Shown here piece after piece: positions 61,089 through 64,000 of a DNA stretch of 64,000 nt. Made by a program: the position numbers and the translations under genes. The stretch spans positions 7,688,001-7,752,000 of the forward strand of contig JAGVVL010000002.1 of NCBI GenBank assembly GCA_018287875.1, written 5' to 3'. Below the pieces are notes generated by a model, which worked only from the letters and a program-made list of their open reading frames with translations, was not told where the DNA came from and searched no databases. This DNA is from Nigrospora sphaerica (Eukaryota; Ascomycota; Sordariomycetes; Amphisphaeriales; Apiosporaceae). Position 1 is the first letter of the stretch, and every line of letters begins with the position of its first letter.

Positions 61089-61444
61089 AGAGGGAAAATC
61101 GGGGCGAGGGCGAGAGAGAGAGAAGAGCTGCTGGTACCGTGAATTATCTGGGCCACGGTGATTTCCTCTCGCAACAACATGTTGGGCGAAAGAAAAAGAG
61201 TAATATGAAAGCACGAATGGCGAATAATAAAAGTCTTGATGATTACGACATCAAGGGGAGCGTTCTTGCTCATATAGAATCAGGCTCGGCCTCATATCTA
61301 AAATTACGAGTTCCAAGCAACGGAAAATAGGCAACGCAAATATTGGTCTGTACACAAAGTCGCATAGTGGCGACCCTTGTTGTGGCACCCATGCCTCAAC
61401 ACAACCAGATATCCGTTTAGAAGCGGTCCGAGTACCTCGCCCAC
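61089..61444. other. Intergenic, convergent 3' flanks
   Basis: A short spacer between the transporter and the molybdopterin-domain gene. AATAATAAAAG near 61220 could serve as polyadenylation signal; nothing else seen. Confidence 0.5.
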
Positions 61445-62690
61445 CTAAGCCTTCGGGGGATACTCGGCGTCATCCTCTCCCTCTACCATGACACGTTTTC
61501 CCTCCACTGCCTGCTCAACCTCGGGTACCAGGCTCTCGAGATACTCCTTGTCGCGGCCCACCAGCGTTACCGAGTTGTTCTGTTTTCCCCATCGCGGATA
61601 GCTGCCGACCTTGATGCCCTTGGGGGCAACTTTAGCCGCGAGCTCCGTCAGGTACCCCGCCACCGAGCTCTCAGGCATGGGGGTGGAGATGATGATTCTG
61701 GTGATGCCCTTGCCTTCGGGGTCCGACAGCCGGGTCATGATGGAGGGTTTCAGACCCTCCAGCAGCGATTCAACTGTACACTGGGTCAGCGGCAGTACAG
61801 GGTGAGGTTCGCGGGTCGCGTACAGAGTCTCGGGACACCGGGGAGAATGTGGATGTTGCCATTCACCACCGACACGGGAACCCACAGGTTCTCCTGTGGA
61901 AAGATGGCCTGCTTGGACAGGTCGCGCGACTCATCGATGGGCAGCTGCACCATTCTCAGACGTGCCGTCCTCTGCGGCGAGTCCACGTCCCAGCTGAAAT
62001 TGGGCTCGCTCTTCTTGGGCTTGCTAAGCTTCTTCATGCGCTCGTAGGCTTCTTCGTGAAGGACGAGCTTGAGACCAAAAGCCTTGGCAATGGACTGGTA
62101 GGTAATGTCGTCGTGTCTTGCAAGCGATGTGAGCTGCGCCGCATGGCTTGTAAGGGGGTTTCGAGACAGAGTACTCACGTTGGGCCAATACCGCCGCTAT
62201 TGGGGCGTCAACACTGCATCACACATCATACGGGAACGGCTTCACTCAGATAGCCCATACATACCTCGTAACGACAAAGTCGTACCGATTGCTCATTCGT
62301 CGTGCGGCTTCCATGATCTCTTCCTCGTCGTCTTCAATGACCTCAATTCTCTTCAAGGTCTGCGGGCGTACGTGAGTAGGACGGTGACCCGGGGCAGGAT
62401 GTGAGACAATAACAACGGCGGCAACGTACCATTCCCAGCTGGAAACACCATTTGGCCATGTAGGCCGAGTTGGTCTGGTCTCAAGCGTCAGTTTACCGAC
62501 GGGGGTTGAATCTTGTTGCTTGCATTCTAATGGCTTACGTCAACTGTCTACAGCGGCCGTCAGTAAGTCCGGGTGGCCTCGCAGTCACGTTCTACAGGCA
62601 CGTTACCTTGCCTCCGAGCACCTCGTCACCGATAATCAGGCATGCTGCGGTATGGATCGTCCGCGCATTGCGCTCATCCGCCGAAGCCAT
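61445..62690 (-). CDS. Molybdopterin-binding (MoCF_biosynth/CinA-like) domain protein
   Basis: Seven exons on the minus strand: 62690-62607, 62547-62539, 62474-62430, 62359-62265, 62196-62179, 62116-61824, 61773-61445; 290 residues with phases agreeing throughout. Exon 2 is only 9 nt (ACAGTTGAC, residues TVD) and exon 5 only 18 nt. With them the family signature is complete: CLIIGDEVLGGK, TVD, TNSAYMAKWCFQLG, then the SGGIGPTHDDIT loop and LPGVPRLFESLLEG. The domain is shared with MogA/CinA and the N-terminal half of animal FAD synthase; fungal stand-alone versions lack the PAPS-reductase half, which here is the separate FAD1 gene at 6440-7687. The biochemical role in fungi is not settled; a pyrophosphatase or hydrolase activity on FAD or ADP-ribose-like compounds is possible. 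The start at 62690 gives MASADERNARTIHTAAC. Confidence 0.92.
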
Positions 62691-63327
62691 GGTGCGGCCT
62701 AAGGGCGCCGTAGCGGAGAGGTGTTTGAAGTTCGGGCGGGGAGGGGACAAATGGCGCGCGACCAGTGAGAGCCGTGAGAACATGCGGGAGAGAGGGGGAG
62801 GGCGGCGAGACGCAGGCTGTAGTCGCGCGACTAGAATATGTGGTCAGAATGAGGACTGTTCAACAACGCCCTCGCAGTAAGTGCAAATACATATATACGC
62901 AAGTGGTGACGAGGACGAATGGTTCTCCGTCTGTCTCGGTGAAGTAACGATGCTCCGAGGTCCGCTACTACTTACGAGGTGCACTTAGTGATTAATGCTG
63001 ACAGGGATCATGCATTTCTGGGGCAGCTTCGACTTTCGCTCGCTAGGCTCCCATCCATGCGCTGGCAGCAGCAGGTGGGATGGGAGCTCTAATGCGACTG
63101 CTTATTCGTCATGGTGGGGGATGGAGATCAGCTCAGTTGCAGTCCGTGGGGTGAAGTGTAAATAGGCCGCTTTTGCTGTGCCGCCCGTCCTTGCTCAACT
63201 CCCATAACCGATATTCCATATCCGGAAGAGGCACGCGACACCGCGCATTTCTCTTGTTTTTCGTCGTATTCCTCGCCAACCACTGCCCTCGTCCCCTTCA
63301 GCCGTCCTGGAGGTGCAGTCATTGATC
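62691..63327. promoter_or_regulatory. Divergent promoter region
   Basis: A head-to-head spacer between the molybdopterin-domain gene (minus) and the GMF gene (plus). No gene supported. Confidence 0.5.
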
Positions 63328-64000
63328 ATGGTAAGGCGGTGTCCATACCCGTTGCCTGTGCCAGCTCTGCCCCGCACCGCAGACGTCGCCTGCGCATCCG
63401 ATCAGGAGCTGACGGGCCCGCGCAGAGTTCCGAATCGAGGCTCTACACCTTCTCGCAGGAGACTAAGGATCACCTGCGCAAGTTCCGCCTAAGCACGTCG
63501 AGAAGCAACAACCCTCAGGCCGTCATTTGTACGTATGTCTCTGCAGTCGTCCAGCGCAGACACCCCGCGCTACCCATATCCGCCGCCACGTTTGCCCTCA
63601 AACACCATACGGCGCCCAAATTGGAGGGTCTTGGCTGATGGTCGGCACGCGACAGACATGATCGATAAGCGCACCCACGAGGTCAAGCAGGACGAGGAAA
63701 AGATCGTATACAAGTCCCTCGAGGAGATCGGCGATGAGCTGCCGGACAACTCGCCGCGCTTCGTGCTGCTGAGCTACCCCTTAACCATGGTACGCCGCGC
63801 GAGCCTGCGCCCCCTCCCGTCCGGCCGGGTCTGTTCTCATCCAGCACGTACTGACGCCCGCACAGCCGTCCGGTCGCCTGTCCGTGCCCTATGTGATGCT
63901 GTACTACCTGCCCATCACAGCCAACAACGAGCTGAAGATGCTGTACGCCGGCGCCAAGGAGCTGATGCGGAACACGGCCGAGGTAGGCAAGGTATTCGAC
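63328..64000 (+). CDS. Glia maturation factor / ADF-H actin regulator, 5' part
   Basis: Exons 63328-63330 (ATG alone), 63426-63528, 63656-63789 and 63866 to beyond the window end; 125 residues visible of an expected 140-150. GMF proteins are ADF/cofilin-fold factors that bind the Arp2/3 complex, debranch actin networks and inhibit nucleation. The spliced start reads M-SSESRLYTFSQETKDHLRKF, then NPQAVI-YMIDKRTHEVK across intron 2, and LPDNSPRFVLLSYPL before intron 3. The last exon has PSGRLSVPYVMLYYLP and KMLYAGAKELMRNTAEVGKVF, all diagnostic of GMF/Aim7. The isolated start codon (ATG followed directly by GTAAGG) is supported by the GAGCTGAC branch point and by the expected N-terminus. The 3' end is outside the window. 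Confidence 0.93.

Noticed and set aside
60426..61214. 262-codon minus-strand ORF over the transporter 3' exon
   Set aside because: Asp/Gly/Ala/His-rich shadow of the last transporter exon.

Overview
The window is nuclear DNA from a filamentous ascomycete (Pezizomycotina, most likely a Sordariomycete). The evidence is GC-rich coding sequence, many short introns (about 45-120 bp) with GTRNGT donors and CTRAC-type branch points, spacious intergenic DNA, and typically fungal gene families such as UstYa/DUF3328, a siderophore-type MFS transporter, DUF3659 and Zn2Cys6-like clusters. I cannot name the species from sequence alone.

Layout. 0-17 kb is mostly housekeeping: the 3' end of a low-complexity DUF3659/LEA-like gene, the rRNA-processing helicase DBP4, FAD synthase, a SUN-domain nuclear-envelope protein (minus strand) and UDP-glucose 4-epimerase. 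18.8-24.4 kb is one very large ankyrin-type gene. 26.4-27.2 kb encodes a secreted protein with two poly-glycine blocks. 28.6-38.3 kb looks like a compact secondary-metabolite locus: a copper amine oxidase, three UstYa-family (DUF3328) oxidases and a 92-residue secreted peptide carrying two copies of a YSTRS-x-WT motif. This combination matches the logic of dikaritin RiPP clusters, and the amine oxidase recalls the victorin-type subclass. Two of the three UstYa genes look damaged: one has a lost splice donor and one has an out-of-frame N-terminus, so the locus may be decaying. 39.1-40.5 kb is an APH-type kinase. 40.6-44.1 kb is a large intronless ORF with four Zn2Cys6-like cysteine clusters.

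46.0-47.1 kb is a Ras GTPase (minus strand). It is followed by about 11 kb with no gene I can support, holding microsatellites, homopolymer runs and a degenerate tRNA-like Pol III element. This ends in a promoter with four ATCWGATAA iron-regulator sites in front of a seven-exon siderophore-type MFS transporter (58.9-61.1 kb). The right end has a molybdopterin-binding-domain gene containing a 9-nt microexon (minus strand) and the 5' part of a glia maturation factor/ADF-H gene whose first coding exon is only the ATG.

Exon models were derived by eye from splice signals, reading-phase agreement and family motifs. Phases close exactly for DBP4, FAD synthase, epimerase, Ras, amine oxidase, kinase, transporter, molybdopterin-domain gene and GMF.
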